Shown in pieces: positions 26,693-38,278 of a stretch of DNA of 51,594 nucleotides. The notes below the pieces were generated by a model that searched no databases, had not been told where the DNA came from, and saw nothing but the letters and a program-made list of their open reading frames with translations. Every line of letters begins with the position of its first letter. Positions within the stretch are counted from its first letter, which is position 1. A program made the translations under genes and the position numbers. This DNA is from Spirogloea muscicola (taxonomy: Eukaryota; Streptophyta; Zygnematophyceae; Spirogloeales; Spirogloeaceae): assembly GCA_009602725.1 (NCBI GenBank), contig WELB01000114.1, forward strand, positions 384,236 through 435,829, given 5' to 3'.

Positions 26693-29600
26693 ATGTCGCC
26701 TCACCTCCCAGCTGCAGCCACTTCGAGCAATGGAGAACCTCCTCCTTTATCCAAGCTGACGCCTGTTGCCGATGCCTGGCTTCGCGCTACGACATCGGTC
26801 GAGCCAGCCGAAAGCGAGAAGGCTGCACGAGAGCTGGCGGCTCTGGTCAAGGCTGGCGGGATTGTCCCCTTGGAGGTGAAGCTTCTAGCAAGCCTGCCAG
26901 CTTTGCAAAGAGCAGTCAGCAGTCAGCTGTCTCGGTCGTATTGAGGAGCAGTTCCATTCCAGCAAATGAACGACTGTACATCTTGTTGACGTTTCCGATG
27001 TTGGCTGACATGCTGGTCGCAGTTAGCCATGCAGACCAGCATGATGCCTTCCATGTCGTGAGGTTAACCCTATGCTTTACATGTTCCTTCGTGCGTTGAG
27101 CTCGGCAAGGAACGGCAGTGAGGCTCCTATGTTGCTTGGTTGAGCTCTGTAGTCTGACGACTACACTATATCTGTAAATGTGCAGGAGGCAGGCATATTC
27201 AGCAAGCTTCAGGCTGCAGCTATGGATGGAAATGCCGAGAGTCGACTTGGGGCCCTTCACGTCATTAAGAGCTTGTCTGAAAACAAGGAGCACTCTTGCG
27301 AGCCTTACCTCCTTGAGCTTTTGCCCGCTATCTTGGATGCCTTTGCAGACAAGGCCCCTTCTGTGAGGAAGGAAGCAGACAAGGCTGGGAAGGCTTTGAT
27401 GTACATGGCTTGCCCTCATGCTGCCACCATGGTCCTCCCTGGTAAGCTGATGGTGTGAAGACTTTAGTGTGAAGACTTTTGTGTTTGCTGTATATCTGCT
27501 TCTCAACCCAAAGCACAGAGCATCCATGAAGCATGCAGAGGTCGTCAGTCTTGGGGCCTCATATGTCGAAGAGGGCTCAGGTCAACTTTTCTAACACCGA
27601 CCTAGGTGTAGCTTGAGAAGATTGTTTACTCATCTCTCGCTCGTTGTGGATGGGCAGTGCTTTTTGATGCAATGGAGAATCGGAAGAAGTGGCTAGCGCA
27701 GCAAGGCAGCCTCATTCTACTATGGGCCCTCGCAAAATCTGCTCCCAAGCAAGTGGGGAAGAGCCTTCCAGCTATAGTACCCAAAGTTTCTGAGCATATG
27801 GTGGACGGGAAAGAGCAGGTCATGAAGACTGCTTATACAGCCATGCTTGCTTGCGCCAAGAACGTGAACAACAGCGACATCAATGACTTTGTGCCATCAC
27901 TGGTGTCCTGCATAGCCAGGCCCGGCGAGGTGCCCGACTGTGTGCACACGCTGAGTGGCATCACTTTTGTCCAGCCCGTGACAGCTGCCACCCTCTCAAT
28001 CATGGTGCCCTTGCTGATCAGAGGTCTGAAGGAGCGTGCTACTGCTGTCAAGAGAAAGACAGCTGTGGTGATAGAGAACATGGCTAAGCTGGTAGACAAT
28101 CCCGCAGATGCTGCACCATTCTTGCCGCTCCTCATCCCAGGCTTGGAGAAGCTGGCCAAAGAGGTGGCGGATCCAGAGTGTCGGCAAACAGCTGGCAAGG
28201 CTGCCGCTACGCTCGTTAGCATTGGGAACGGAGAGCAGCACTTTGTGGACGATTCGCAGAATGCCAAGGGAGATGTTTCCTTGATTATCAGTAGCTTGAA
28301 GGAGATATTGGCTGCTGCAGTCAGGCAAGGAGAGAATGAGAGCCCTCTTTTGGCAACGACTTTGAGATTTGTAGGTGGACTTTGCTGCCGTCTGATTGAC
28401 AACAATATCTTGGAGCTTGAAGGTAAGCTTCCACACTCCAAAGGGCTTTCTTCAGCAGCATACTTGTGCTTGATAAGCAGGCAACTAATCAACAGCTTGC
28501 CCTGACTGTTTCACGCTTCAAGCTCAGACTGGCACTGCAAGTCTTACACTTTGCTGCGGCTGCTGCAGAGTGGTCACCATGTGTTTCTCCATACATCGCC
28601 CCATTTCTTCTCAAACCAGAGGATTCGGGTGCCCTCACCCAAACCTTCTTGGCCAAGTGCAAGCAGCTCTTCTGCAAAGAGTCAGTCGACAATGATTGGG
28701 GAGATGAAGATGAAGAGGGAGAAGACTTGTGCAACTGCGAATTCTCACTTGGTTATGGTGGCAAGATTCTGCTGAACAATTCTAGGTGCAATTACACTCC
28801 GCTCTCACATGCCTGCCATTGTTACGACATATGCAGACCTGTTGACTTAAGCATCTATGTCACTTGTTGCTTAAGGAGAGCAACCCTAAGTCCTGTACTG
28901 GGATACTGGGCAAATATTTGACAGGCTGTGGCTGAAGCGTGGACGACGGTATGGCTTGTGTGGACCCAACGGAGCTGGCAAGTCCACCCTGATGCGAGCA
29001 ATTGCCAATGGGCAGCTTAATGGCTTTCCTCCTCCAGACGAGTTGAAAACTGTATATGTGGAGCATGACCTAGACGCGTCACTAGTTGACATGGTAAGGG
29101 ATTGCTGTTGCAGAGCATTTGCAGAGGTGCAAGGTGCGACTTTGGATGCAGTAAACCTAAGCATTGCTGCTTTGAGGGGTATCATGTATCAGCAATATAT
29201 GCCTGTGGGCATCTAGCCAATTGGGCCATTCCAGCTGATAAAGCTCTTGATTTGTTTTTCTTGATACTGTACAGGAGGTCTTGGAGCTCATGCTAGCTGA
29301 TCCCCTTATCAAGGGTGTCAACAAAGAGAAAGTTGTTGATACTCTGAAGTCCGTTGGCTTTGACGATGAGAAGCTCAAGCTGCCCATTACAGCACTCTCA
29401 GGAGGATGGAAGATGAAATTGGCTATCGCCAGGGCTATGATTTACGGGGCAGATGTGCTTCTGCTGGGTAAGGCTTATTGCAGACTCCTCTGAGCTGCAT
29501 TTTTGTAGACCTGTGCATGTCGTCTCCTTCACCAAGCGCACTTTGTTAGTCCAGATGGCATGCCTGACTAAATTGGACATTGGTATTTCTTGATATTTGG

Positions 29601-32202
29601 ATTGGGAGCCGTGCACAACCTGAAAGCATAGACAAAAGTCACAGCTGCATGCTTTGTATAGCCTGACCTGGTTCTTGACATTGTTGCGCATACCACGATG
29701 TCATGCAGATGAGCCTACAAATCATTTGGATGTCACCAACATTGCATGGCTGGAGAATTACCTGGTGGACCAGACACAGATTTCAAGTATCATTGTGTCC
29801 CACGATTCCGGTTTCCTTGACAATGTGTGCACGGACATCATCCACTATGAGAAGCGAAAGCTCAGGCACTACAAGGGAAACCTCTCCAGCTTTGTAAAAG
29901 TGAGTGCAAGCTAGTCTGCCCGCAGACTGACAGATTGTCCCAATGAAATTATAGAATGAGTTACATCGCGCATCCAGTGGCTTCATCAGCATCAAGCGGT
30001 TGCCACAACTGCTGTCAAGATATTTACTTCCTGAGCTGCAGCTGAAGCTTGCGTCTTGTATGGTGAGCCAACAGGTGAAGCCCGAGGCCAAGGTATATTA
30101 TGATCTCAATGCAGTCGGCCTTAAATTCACTTTCCCAACACCTGGATACCTGGAAGGCATAAAGACGAAGCTAAGTCCGATCCTGAAAATAACAGGAGTG
30201 CATTTCACATATCCGGGAGCTTCCAAGAAGACATTGGACAATGTCAATCTTCAGTGCTCACTTTCCAGCAGGGTTGGAGTTGTGGGAGCAAATGGTGCAG
30301 GGAAATCCACTTTGATCAAGCTTCTAACTGGTGAACTCAAAGCTCAGGTGGGTATTTCTGGTTACTTTATATGCCTTCTACATTGTCTATGAAAGCCAGG
30401 CCATCTGCAGGTCTTTGGTGCTCCTTGGCAGTTCCTTGGAGGCATCAATATGATTGCATGCATCCACACACACACCCAGTCTACTTACCTCTATGCTGAC
30501 CATGTGTCACGTCCCTGCAACGCAGGAAGGAAAGATTTGGAAGCACCCCAATCTTGGCATTGCCTATGTTGCCCAGCATGCATTCCACCATGTTGAGCAG
30601 CACCTGGAAAAATCTCCCAGTGAATATATCAGGTGGCGCTATGAGCGTGGGGAGGATCGCGAAGAACTTCACAAGGTAGACAGCAGATGTAGTTGGACCA
30701 TTGGCCCAGTTAGGCATATTAGCTTGCCTTCAAAGTGCAGTTGGTCAGTTACTTCTGTGACGAAGGTATCAATACCTGTATAGCTTCAGTTAGGCTCCGA
30801 TCTGCACAGCACCATCCTGGATAGCTTTGCTAATGACTTTCATGTGGGCAATCTGACCAGGTGCACAGGAAGATCAGCAAAGAGGAAGAGGCAAACATGC
30901 AGCAGCTAATCACTCATGAGGGCAAAGCTAAGATTGTAGAGCGCTTGCTAGCCAGGCGGAAGTCCAAGAAGAGCTACGAGTACGAGGTGCAGGTGTGGCA
31001 TACTCTGTGCTACCTCTGTATCTAGTATCACATTGTATCGAGAGCCCACCTTCTCACTTGGAAATGCCTGCCTGAGGAATCGGAGATGACTGCAAAGCTA
31101 GCACAAGGGACGACCTTAATGTTTTACTTCGTCTTGCCCTTCAGTGGTTGGGCTTGAAGCCAGTCTGGAACTCTTGGCTTTCAAGGGAGATGCTCGAGCA
31201 CCTCGGATTCGAGAAGCTTGTGAACGAGATAGATGCAAAGGAGGTGGCTCGCCTTGGAGTGTACAACAAGCCTCTCACTATTGCAGGGGTCCAAGAGCAC
31301 TTCAACGACTTTGGTTTGGAGGCAGAGTTTGGGACCTATGGTCAGATATGTAATTTATCAGGTCCGTACTTCATGCAGCATGCTGCCTATGCTGAACATT
31401 CCTGCATAAGTTGTTCATTGTCTCTCACTGCGTGTTCCCACAATCAGGGTTGTCTGGTTGATAACGTGCTTTTGCCTTGCATTGATGCTTGGCTGCATTG
31501 TGAACATGCATAGTGTAGTTGCTAGTCCCATGTGCATGTCCTGCATCTTAGCTTTGTCGAGATACTGCACCTAAACCTGAAGCTGTGGCATGATGACAAG
31601 CCTACTGAGACGTGCTGTACTGTGCTTGTGCAGGCGGGCAAAAAGTCAAGGTGGTCCTTGCAGCTGCCATGTGGAGCAATCCACACATGATTGTGCTTGA
31701 CGAGCCGACCAATTTTCTGGATCGTGACTCGCTTGGGGCCTTGGCGGGTGCTATCAAGGACTTTGGAGGTACATTTGCATTGCTGCGCTTGCTTTTGGTG
31801 ATTCTTATCTCCAGTGCAATCCTGTTGGAGCCTGATCTGCTATTTGCAAGTCATGTTTGCTTGTGTTTGTCTTCGGCGTATGGTAGGTCATACCAGCCGG
31901 TTGTGTCCAACGTTGGAGAAATTGTAACTTCCAGCTCCCTGATTGTGCTGCGCTTGTGCGCCCTTGGAATTGTGTACACAGGTGCTGTCCTTGTCATCTC
32001 TCACAACCGAGAGTTCATGGCGGCTATATGCAACGAAACTTGGACAGTGGCAGACGGGAATGTCACAGCCCCCACGAATGCTGGCTGGTTAGCGGGTCAG
32101 AGGCTGGAGGCTGCCAGGTTGAAGCTGGAAGAAGCAGCAAAAGCAAAGGCTGCCAAGAAGGCTGGCACTGCCGCCGTTATGCCAGCGGCAGTGAAGACTT
32201 GA
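26693..32202 (+). CDS. Translation elongation factor 3 (eEF3), ABC-F-type ATPase
   Basis: A ribosome-bound ATPase that helps E-site tRNA release in fungi and acts in the cytosol. Exons: 26693-26875, 27186-27441, 27658-28422, 28569-28785, 28925-29093, 29275-29467, 29709-29899, 30075-30347, 30526-30675, 30861-30992, 31145-31361, 31634-31768, 31982-32202. All phases close to 1033 aa; yeast eEF3 is 1044. HEAT repeats occupy the first ~360 residues ([37 protein letters not shown]). The linker [15 protein letters not shown] leads to ABC1: [58 protein letters not shown]2: [57 protein letters not shown] chromodomain-like insert ([20 protein letters not shown]) sits inside ABC2 as in eEF3. The C-terminus is a short Lys/Ala-rich tail. 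ATG 26693 is the first in-frame ATG. Confidence 0.95.
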
Positions 32203-34028
32203 TCTGCTACTTGGAGCGCATGCTCGCAAACAAATGGCCCTTGACCCCTGCTGGGCCAAGGTTGGCTGCTGCTTGGGCAGCTCATTCTCCCCCTCTCCTC
32301 CAACCCCTATGCAGTCTGATTTATAATTCTTTAGGGGCCAGCCCTGGTCCCAAGTGCGTGGAAGCAGTGTGTGAAGTCATTTCTGCGAGTGTGTGGGAGC
32401 CAGGCCGAGCTGGTAGTCCCGAGTTGAGTGCCTCCGTGATGCCGTTTTACGAAGTAGTACGTACTTTTCTGCCTAGGATGACAGTCGTAGAACTATTAAA
32501 AACTCTCATATTGCTGTGCTGGCCTTTCATAGCCATTTTTCCCTCTTAGAAAGAGCTCTGCCACCAACAGCACAGTGCTGGTCTTGTCACAAGTCGATGC
32601 AGACTGAGTCCCTTGTTCCGGGAGTTGTGCCCTTCAGCAGTATGGCAAGGCCATCTCGTGGCCTTAAAACTGTTCGCTAGCCAGGACTCTGAATGTGACA
32701 TGATCATAAACAAATGTGGGAGCAAACAAGCGGTCCTCTCAAAACTTGCCTATTCACCAAGGAGTTGCCACTCTCGAAAACCTCCAGTTAATGGTCACAG
32801 ATATATGTAGGTTTTTTTCGAGATATGCAACTCTCATTCGAATTTGTGAGGTGGCTCAAAAGCAAGGGAGATGGCTTTCGTAGAGGCTTGTCACACCCTT
32901 GGGATGGTTAATACAATGCAGGCAGCTGCTGAGAAGATAGAAGGTGGCAGGCATAGACAGCCAGCAACTCTACCTGCACATCTACTTGTCCAACATCGCT
33001 GGCTACAACGATAGTACAGATACTTATGTATGGGGCTGTTCAATGGCAGGTTCTAATGCTGTTACAGAGCAGAATGACAGTCAAGGGTGTCAACTTTCAG
33101 GGCAGGCGACTATTGATGCACAAGGTTTTGCTGCATTCAACACCCACCATTTCCTGTCATTTTCTCTCCGTGTGCTTGGCTGGAAGTTTGGCCTCTGCCC
33201 CGGTAGGCGGTACAGACTCAGACTCGCTCTGCTGGTGTGGCCATACAGACCCAGATTTGCTCGTAGTGACAGAACAGTTCATATTAGCACAGGCTCTACT
33301 CACTTTGAGGGTGGGTGGCTCGCCATAGCTAGTGCGCACAGGAGCTACGCGGTCGCCTCATACTGGATAAGCCCAATGCGCCAGGACAATTCCGTCTTAC
33401 AGAGAGCGCTTCTGCCCACTAGGCTGAGTGCGATGGTCACCCAGCCCATTCAGTGATTCTACTATACTACCGCAAGTGAAAACTTCCCAGCCAAGTTGCT
33501 CATCAACCTAATTGTTATGACGCTGAACAAGCTTGTTGGAATAATGTTGAACAAGATGGAAGGGCAAGACAGGGTGTGAAGTCTTCCAAGATAGGCACAA
33601 CAGCTGCAAGGCCGCTATGTCGTCAAGATATTTATCTAAGAAGTAGTGTACTACTACACAGATAATCTCATCAGGGTACTAGACTACCTCCCACAGAGTT
33701 GCCACGCACATTCTTGCACTCTCAGTGCTGGAGGTTATTGTACTCATCAGTAGGGAACAGCAAATCACAGAGTAGTCACTCCTTGAATCAGAAGCACGTG
33801 ACTGGTCAACTCAAACCAAGACCAACATCTTAGGACACAAGCCGGCTTCACATGAATCTCTTGCTGCTCCACTTCGTGCTATTATCAAACGGCTGCAACT
33901 GTCTTATCAGACGCAGTACACATCATCCAGGCACCACCCAGTGGTCTCTGTGAGGTAGACTACTAGCTAGTAAGCTCCCAACTATATATTTGCTGGATTA
34001 AGATGCCTTTCTCAATAGGCACCTGTAT
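32203..34028. other. Convergent spacer between EF3 and glutaredoxin
   Basis: No protein motif, RNA gene or hairpin module is recognised. It includes the 3' ends of two convergent genes. The longest frame (32944-33456, +) has no recognisable domain and no supporting exon structure. Composition falls below that of the repeat islands in GC. Confidence 0.5.
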
Positions 34029-34704
34029 CTATGCAGTGACCTGCTGTTCAGAGAGGAGTTTCTGGAGCTCCCCGCTCTTATTAGCAGCAATGGTCGCATC
34101 TGCGCCACCCAGCAGCTTACCCCCAACAAAAACAAAAGGTACAGTCCTTTGATGGTACTCCTGCGTCAGCGCCTCCTGATGACAGAGCCATTCCTTTGTG
34201 TGTAAGGATGAGCTGTCTGGGACCACAGCAATGGCTTTGAAGATCCCAGTGCACAAGGGGCACAGAGCATCTGCAGCTACGCAGGCTGGGCAACCACATC
34301 CAAGAGCGATGGGGGTAATCCGACCTGAATCTGGCTTCCATCTTGTTCTTCATCAAGCTCGTAAACCTTGTGCTTCACATTCATGGAGCTGAACAGCTCC
34401 TTGACCTGCCCAGAGAACGAGGCAAGTGACAATCCGCTCTTTAATGTGCCGCCAACCAGTGTAGGGACATAGCCTTCGACTTCGAGATGCAGAAACTTGG
34501 TTAAGTTACCAGCATCGGCAACAAATTACAAGTCTCAAGGCGCTTTACAGCAGCTGAGGGCCCCATGAAGCCGCAGACAGAGGCCTCGCTCCAAAGTGGC
34601 TGCGGAACAGACGGTCGTACCTTTTTGCAGAACGGGCAGTAGCTCTTGCTGAAGACCATGACAGGGTTGTCGGTGATGAGGCTCTTGGCCTTCTCCTGCG
34701 CCAT
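34029..34704 (-). CDS. GRX: Glutaredoxin, CPFC dithiol type
   Basis: A thiol-disulfide oxidoreductase using glutathione. Exons in transcript order: 34704-34621, 34405-34325, 34175-34029; phases are all 0, giving 103 aa, typical of a class I glutaredoxin. The active site is SKSYCPFCKK in exon 1. Exon 2 carries the charged middle (YELDEEQDGSQIQ). Exon 3 carries the glutathione-binding TVP motif (RTVPFVFVGGK) and the GGADAT motif. The start is the first ATG in frame (34704). The frame stays open upstream to about 34770 (PLLEPPLPRRALAT) without another ATG, so an organelle-targeted form would need an upstream exon or non-AUG start. A copy of the ~95-bp repeat lies about 210 bp upstream. Confidence 0.92.
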
Positions 34705-34914
34705 GGTCGCGAGAGCCCGCCTGGGCAGAGGAGGCTCGAGCAACGGGGCGCGGCGCAAGCGCGGATGCACGGCCGCCGCGAGCGCCCTGAGGGGAGCTCG
34801 GAGCGCCAGGCCTCAGCGGGGTGGCGACGAGGCGCGGCGGCGGCAATGAGGGGGCGTGCTACGCTGGGCAAGCGGCTGGGAGCCAGACAGCAGACGTCAA
34901 GTAGGTGCCGGGAG

Positions 34915-34980
34915 AGAAGGCGCGCGGTGCGCATGAAATTAAAGCGAGGCCAATTCAAGCCATTACATTGTTCAGGCAGA
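34915..34980 (+). repeat. ~95-bp interspersed repeat, 3'-shortened copy in the glutaredoxin upstream region
   Basis: AGAAGGCGCGCGGTGCGCAT through CATTACATTGTTCAGGCAGA, then unrelated sequence. It is inverted relative to the glutaredoxin gene and within its likely promoter. Confidence 0.75.
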
Positions 34981-35272
34981 AAATGCAGAAAGTGCAAAGA
35001 ATGCAGCGCAAAGAATGTGGCTACATGAAAAGACGCCCTATACTAGGAGGGCCGGAGGTGCCACAGAGCGGGGGGAGCCGCGTGCTGACGGGGGCCATGT
35101 CGACTCGACCGGTACCGCTTGTGGAGCTGCTAGAGGAGGTTGAGGAAGCAGCAATGGCAGGAGGGAGGGCGGGGTGGGGGAAAGGAGGGTTGGAGGTGCC
35201 ACACAGCGCCGGGAGCGGGCGGAAGGGAGAGACGAAGCAGCGCTTCCATGCTTCCATGGGAAAGAGAGAGAC

Positions 35273-35373
35273 AAGGCGCGCGGGGCGCATGAATTGAAAG
35301 GGAGGCCCAATTCAAGCCAATACATTCATTGTCCAGGCAGGGTCGAGTGCAGACTAAACAAGGCTACGTAATA
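35273..35373 (+). repeat. ~95-bp interspersed repeat, full-length copy
   Basis: CAAGGCGCGCGGGGCGCATG through AGTGCAGACTAAACAAGGCT and ACGTAATAC, with small insertions (GGAGGCCCAATT, CATTCATTGTCC). A hairpin block follows within 30 bp. Confidence 0.8.
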
Positions 35374-35394
35374 CGGAAAGAAGAAAGACGCTTC

Positions 35395-35520
35395 CAGGAG
35401 AGGGCGGTGGCTGGGAGAGGCCAGCCCTGAAGGGGAGGGCTCGCCCATTGAGGATAGGGGCTGGAAAAAAGAAGCCAGCCCAAAAACGAATGAGCAAAGT
35501 ACGAGAAGGGGGCCAGAGGG
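35395..35520 (-). repeat. Two hairpin modules
   Basis: Stems at 35409-35414/35421-35426 (GGCTGG/CCAGCC) and 35458-35464/35475-35481 (GGGCTGG/CCAGCCC, A-rich loop). The second is preceded by GGGCTCGCCCATTGAGGATA and followed by CGAATGAGCAAAGTACGAGA, the standard module layout. Confidence 0.75.
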
Positions 35521-35864
35521 CCTGAAGGCTCTAAACTAGGGAATGATGAATCACTCAATAACAACGATGTGCTGTAAGAGGCCGACCCGGCAGAACGTTC
35601 TCCGTCACCGGGACTGGGTTGGAAGGCTCGAACTGGCCTCCTCTTACTTTCAGGCGCACTGCGCGCACCTTCCCTCGTCTCTGGTACGGGAACAATTTCG
35701 TATGTTTTGAAACAAATGTAGGCCAATGGCCAAGTACAAAGGCAAGCACGGAACGGAACGGCAGGCACGGCAGGAGCGGGCTGGAAGGAAGCCAGCGTGG
35801 GAATGGCCAATGAGGCCGCGGAGATGTGTGGCCAAGGCGTGAGCCGTGGATCTAGAAGCTCCGT

Positions 35865-36129
35865 CCCGCGGGCGACGGCGGCCACTGGCACCGATGGGGA
35901 GAGCCGCGGTTGCCCCCTTGCAAGGTCGCCGCGTCCTCGCTGCTGCCAACTCGAGGTTACTAAGCTCCCCTCCTTACAGCTACGACTCCGGCAACCCCAC
36001 CAGGTCGGCGTCGTTTGCAGGGCATGCGGTAGGCCTGGCAGCCCGGGCAAAAGAGGAAAAATATGCCGATCACCCGGTCGGTGATGAGTTCGCGGCCCTG
36101 GCGATAGATGTTCACGGGGCCTTCGGCAG
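35865..36129 (+). mobile_element. LINE reverse-transcriptase C-terminal fragment, left part
   Basis: Reads SYDSGNPTRSASFAGHAVGL, AARAKEEKYADHPVGDEFAA, LAIDVHGAFG and then enters the N gap. It aligns with the KPGYAVACAARAKELKYADH and DEFFPLAIDTHGALG part of the 21763-22236 copy. The upstream portion is diverged. The right part is at 36410-36624. Confidence 0.75.
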
Positions 36130-36289
36130 NNNNNNNNNNNNNNNNNNNNNNNNNNNNNNNNNNNNNNNNNNNNNNNNNNNNNNNNNNNNNNNNNNNNNNN
36201 NNNNNNNNNNNNNNNNNNNNNNNNNNNNNNNNNNNNNNNNNNNNNNNNNNNNNNNNNNNNNNNNNNNNNNNNNNNNNNNNNNNNNNNNN
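36130..36289. other. Assembly gap (160 N)
   Basis: An N run inside a LINE fragment. Comparison with the 20180-20485 copy shows that the coding sequence missing between the two flanks is about 90-110 bp. The gap plus the hairpin module right after it therefore exceed what the LINE needs. Confidence 0.99.
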
Positions 36290-36624
36290 CTGTTACTTAG
36301 CGCTTCCCCTGGCCCCCTTCTCGTACTCTGTTCATTCTTTTTCGGGCTGGTTGTTCCAGCCCCTATTCTCAATGGGCGAGCACTTTCTTCTTCTTCTATT
36401 GATCGGCGGTCGGGTCCGCTCGGGGCGCTGCCCGGCTTCAACGCCGCCGGGTCGCTCGCCCAGGTCTTTCGCATGCTCTTAGCGGTATCGTTCCAGCGAT
36501 CCCTTGCCCACGCTGTCCACACGCGCGCAGGACGCGCTCTGGCCGCTGCCTCCGGGTCTCGGCGGAGTGCCTCCTTCCCTGCCTCGAGCTACTCGGACCT
36601 GATGTTGCTCACTCGCGGGTACTG
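36290..36624 (+). mobile_element. Hairpin module followed by LINE C-terminal end
   Basis: 36344-36362 is a module hairpin (GGGCTGG-TTGTT-CCAGCCC) with the AATGGGCGAGCAC arm. From about 36410 the LINE frame resumes (PGFNAAGSLAQVFRMLLAVS, SFQRSLAHAVHTRAGRALAA, SDLMLLTRGY-stop, TGA 36622-36624). The module therefore sits within the element, either by nested insertion or by misassembly around the gap. Confidence 0.7.
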
Positions 36625-36639
36625 AGCTTCCCTAGTATG

Positions 36640-37930
36640 TTGTCGTGATTGGTAGAGTAGAGGAGTCCTTCCTCGGCATCTCATTCTTCGGCTTTGGCTG
36701 GCTTTGCCAGCCCCTCTTTCTCTATGGGCGAGCCTTCTTCCTCCTGGTCAGCTTAGCAGCAGGTGATGTACATCTGTCAATTTGCTTGCCTTCGTACTTG
36801 GTCACACAGGCCCTCCATCACTTCATACACACTCCATCTCCTCCGCTGTAGTCTTGTGATTAGCTGTGTGATTTAGGCGCCTTCCTTTCAGGCTGGCTGC
36901 TGCCAGCCCCTCCTCTCTATGGGCGCGCACTTTCTTCTTTCTTCTCCTTTCGGCTCTTTGGACCTTGTCCATTCTTCTTGGGCTGGCCTTTCTCAGCCAC
37001 TGCCTTAAATTGGAAGAGCTGTTTAATTTCCCTCCTGGTTTTCTTGGCTTCTTTCTTGGCTGGCTTTTGCGGGCTGGCTGTTCACAGCCCTTGCCCCTTC
37101 AAGAAGAAGACGCTTCCATTCAAAGAGAGCTACTTTCCCTAAAGAGAGCTACTTTCCCTTTCATTTCATGCGCACCGCGCGCCTTCTCTCTCTCTGTCTC
37201 TCTCTTCTTCTTTCTTGGCTTCCATTTCTTGCACTAGCTTTGCACTGCCTGAGCAGCTTTTGCAGTGTACTGGCTTGATTGGCCACCCTTTCATTCATGC
37301 TGACCGCGTGCGTTCCCCTTGGGCAGTGACTTGCTTCTCTGAAGGTTATTGAGCAATCATAGCCATCGCCCTCTACTGGAAGAGTCTTCCTTCTTATTGA
37401 GAGCCCACTTGCAGAAGTCGTGGAAAGTAGTAACCTGCTTTGTCCTCCTTCCGGGCCCTTCAGACCTTGTACATTCCTTTGGGCTGGCCTGTCACGGCAG
37501 CAGTGAGCTCTTCCCAGAAAGGGCGGGGGCTGTGAAAAGCCAGCCCGGACTTAGTGGACGAGGTCCAACCGGCTGAAAGGCGTCAAAATTACACGGCTAT
37601 GCAAGAGACTAACTACCCAATGGGAGCTCAGCCATTGCCTTGCGCATTGAAGGAGCTCTTTCTTCTTGCCCAGTCGGACCAGCAGGCCCTGGAATGAAGG
37701 TGGAAGTCACCTCGCCGCCTCGCTGACTAGGGCTTACTGAGCAGGCACCCTTAGTAGTCTCTACGCCCTCCGGCCCTGCTTATCTTGCTCATTCCGTCTC
37801 TTTTCTTGCTCCGTGGGTTTGGGGTTATTGCCAAAATTCGGGCTCGCTGTTCACAGCCCTTGCCCCCTTTTGGGAGAGCACCTTCTTTCGTCTTTCTTTC
37901 TTCTGCTGGAAGAGCTCACAACTTTCTGGC
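36640..37930 (+). repeat. Array of hairpin modules, mostly plus orientation
   Basis: Clear stems are at 36696-36712 (GGCTGGC-TTT-GCCAGCC) and 36889-36906 (GGCTGG/CCAGCC). Related GGGCTGGC...CAGCC blocks occur near 36979, 37069, 37470, 37517 (inverted) and 37840. They are linked by ATTCTT, CTTTCTTCTT and GCGAGCCTTC tracts. Fragments of the ~95-bp repeat in minus orientation lie at 37154-37186 and 37241-37318. No gene. Confidence 0.65.
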
Positions 37931-38008
37931 GCGGGCCTGCGGCCCGCCCCCGTCGGAAGTTGCGCACTAGCCGATGGCAGGCCCAGCTTCCGCCGGCGGA
38001 GCCGCCGG
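37931..38008. repeat. Two adjacent GC-rich inverted repeats
   Basis: GCGGGCC-TGC-GGCCCGC at 37931-37947, and CCGGCGG-AG-CCGCCGG at 37993-38008, each with a 7-bp perfect stem. They differ in sequence from the GGGCTG module hairpins and stand in a short GC island. A perfect palindrome GCCACGTGGC follows at 38055-38064. Confidence 0.7.
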
Positions 38009-38180
38009 CCCCGCTTGTGTGAACGCGGCCATGAAGCGCCAAGTGGCGTGTTCTGCCACGTGGCACGTTTTCCTGCCAGGCAGTTAAAAATACTTTATGG
38101 AGCGTGTAGCGGGAAGGCGCTTTCAGGCCTCTTTTGGACATTGTCCATTTCTTTCTTTCTGGGCTTTAGATTAGGTCTCC

Positions 38181-38278
38181 GTATTATGTAGCATTGTTTA
38201 GTCTGCACTCGACTCTGCCTGAACAATGTATTGGCTTGAATTGGCCTCCCTTTCAATTCATGCGCCCCGCGCGCCTTC
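38181..38278 (-). repeat. ~95-bp interspersed repeat, full-length minus copy
   Basis: GTATTATGTAGCATTGTTTA, GTCTGCACTCGACTCTGCCT, GAACAATGTATTGGCTTGAA and CCCCGCGCGCCTTCC: the exact reverse of the copy at 20849-20945 with few changes. It is flanked by hairpin modules on both sides. Confidence 0.8.

Noticed and set aside
29102-29220. Extra EF3 exon after 29093
   Set aside because: Joining 29093 directly to 29275 matches eEF3 (SLVDM-EVLELM); the extra sequence has no family counterpart.
32944-33456. Plus-strand 170-codon frame
   Set aside because: No recognisable domain, no splice partners, lies between two convergent genes.
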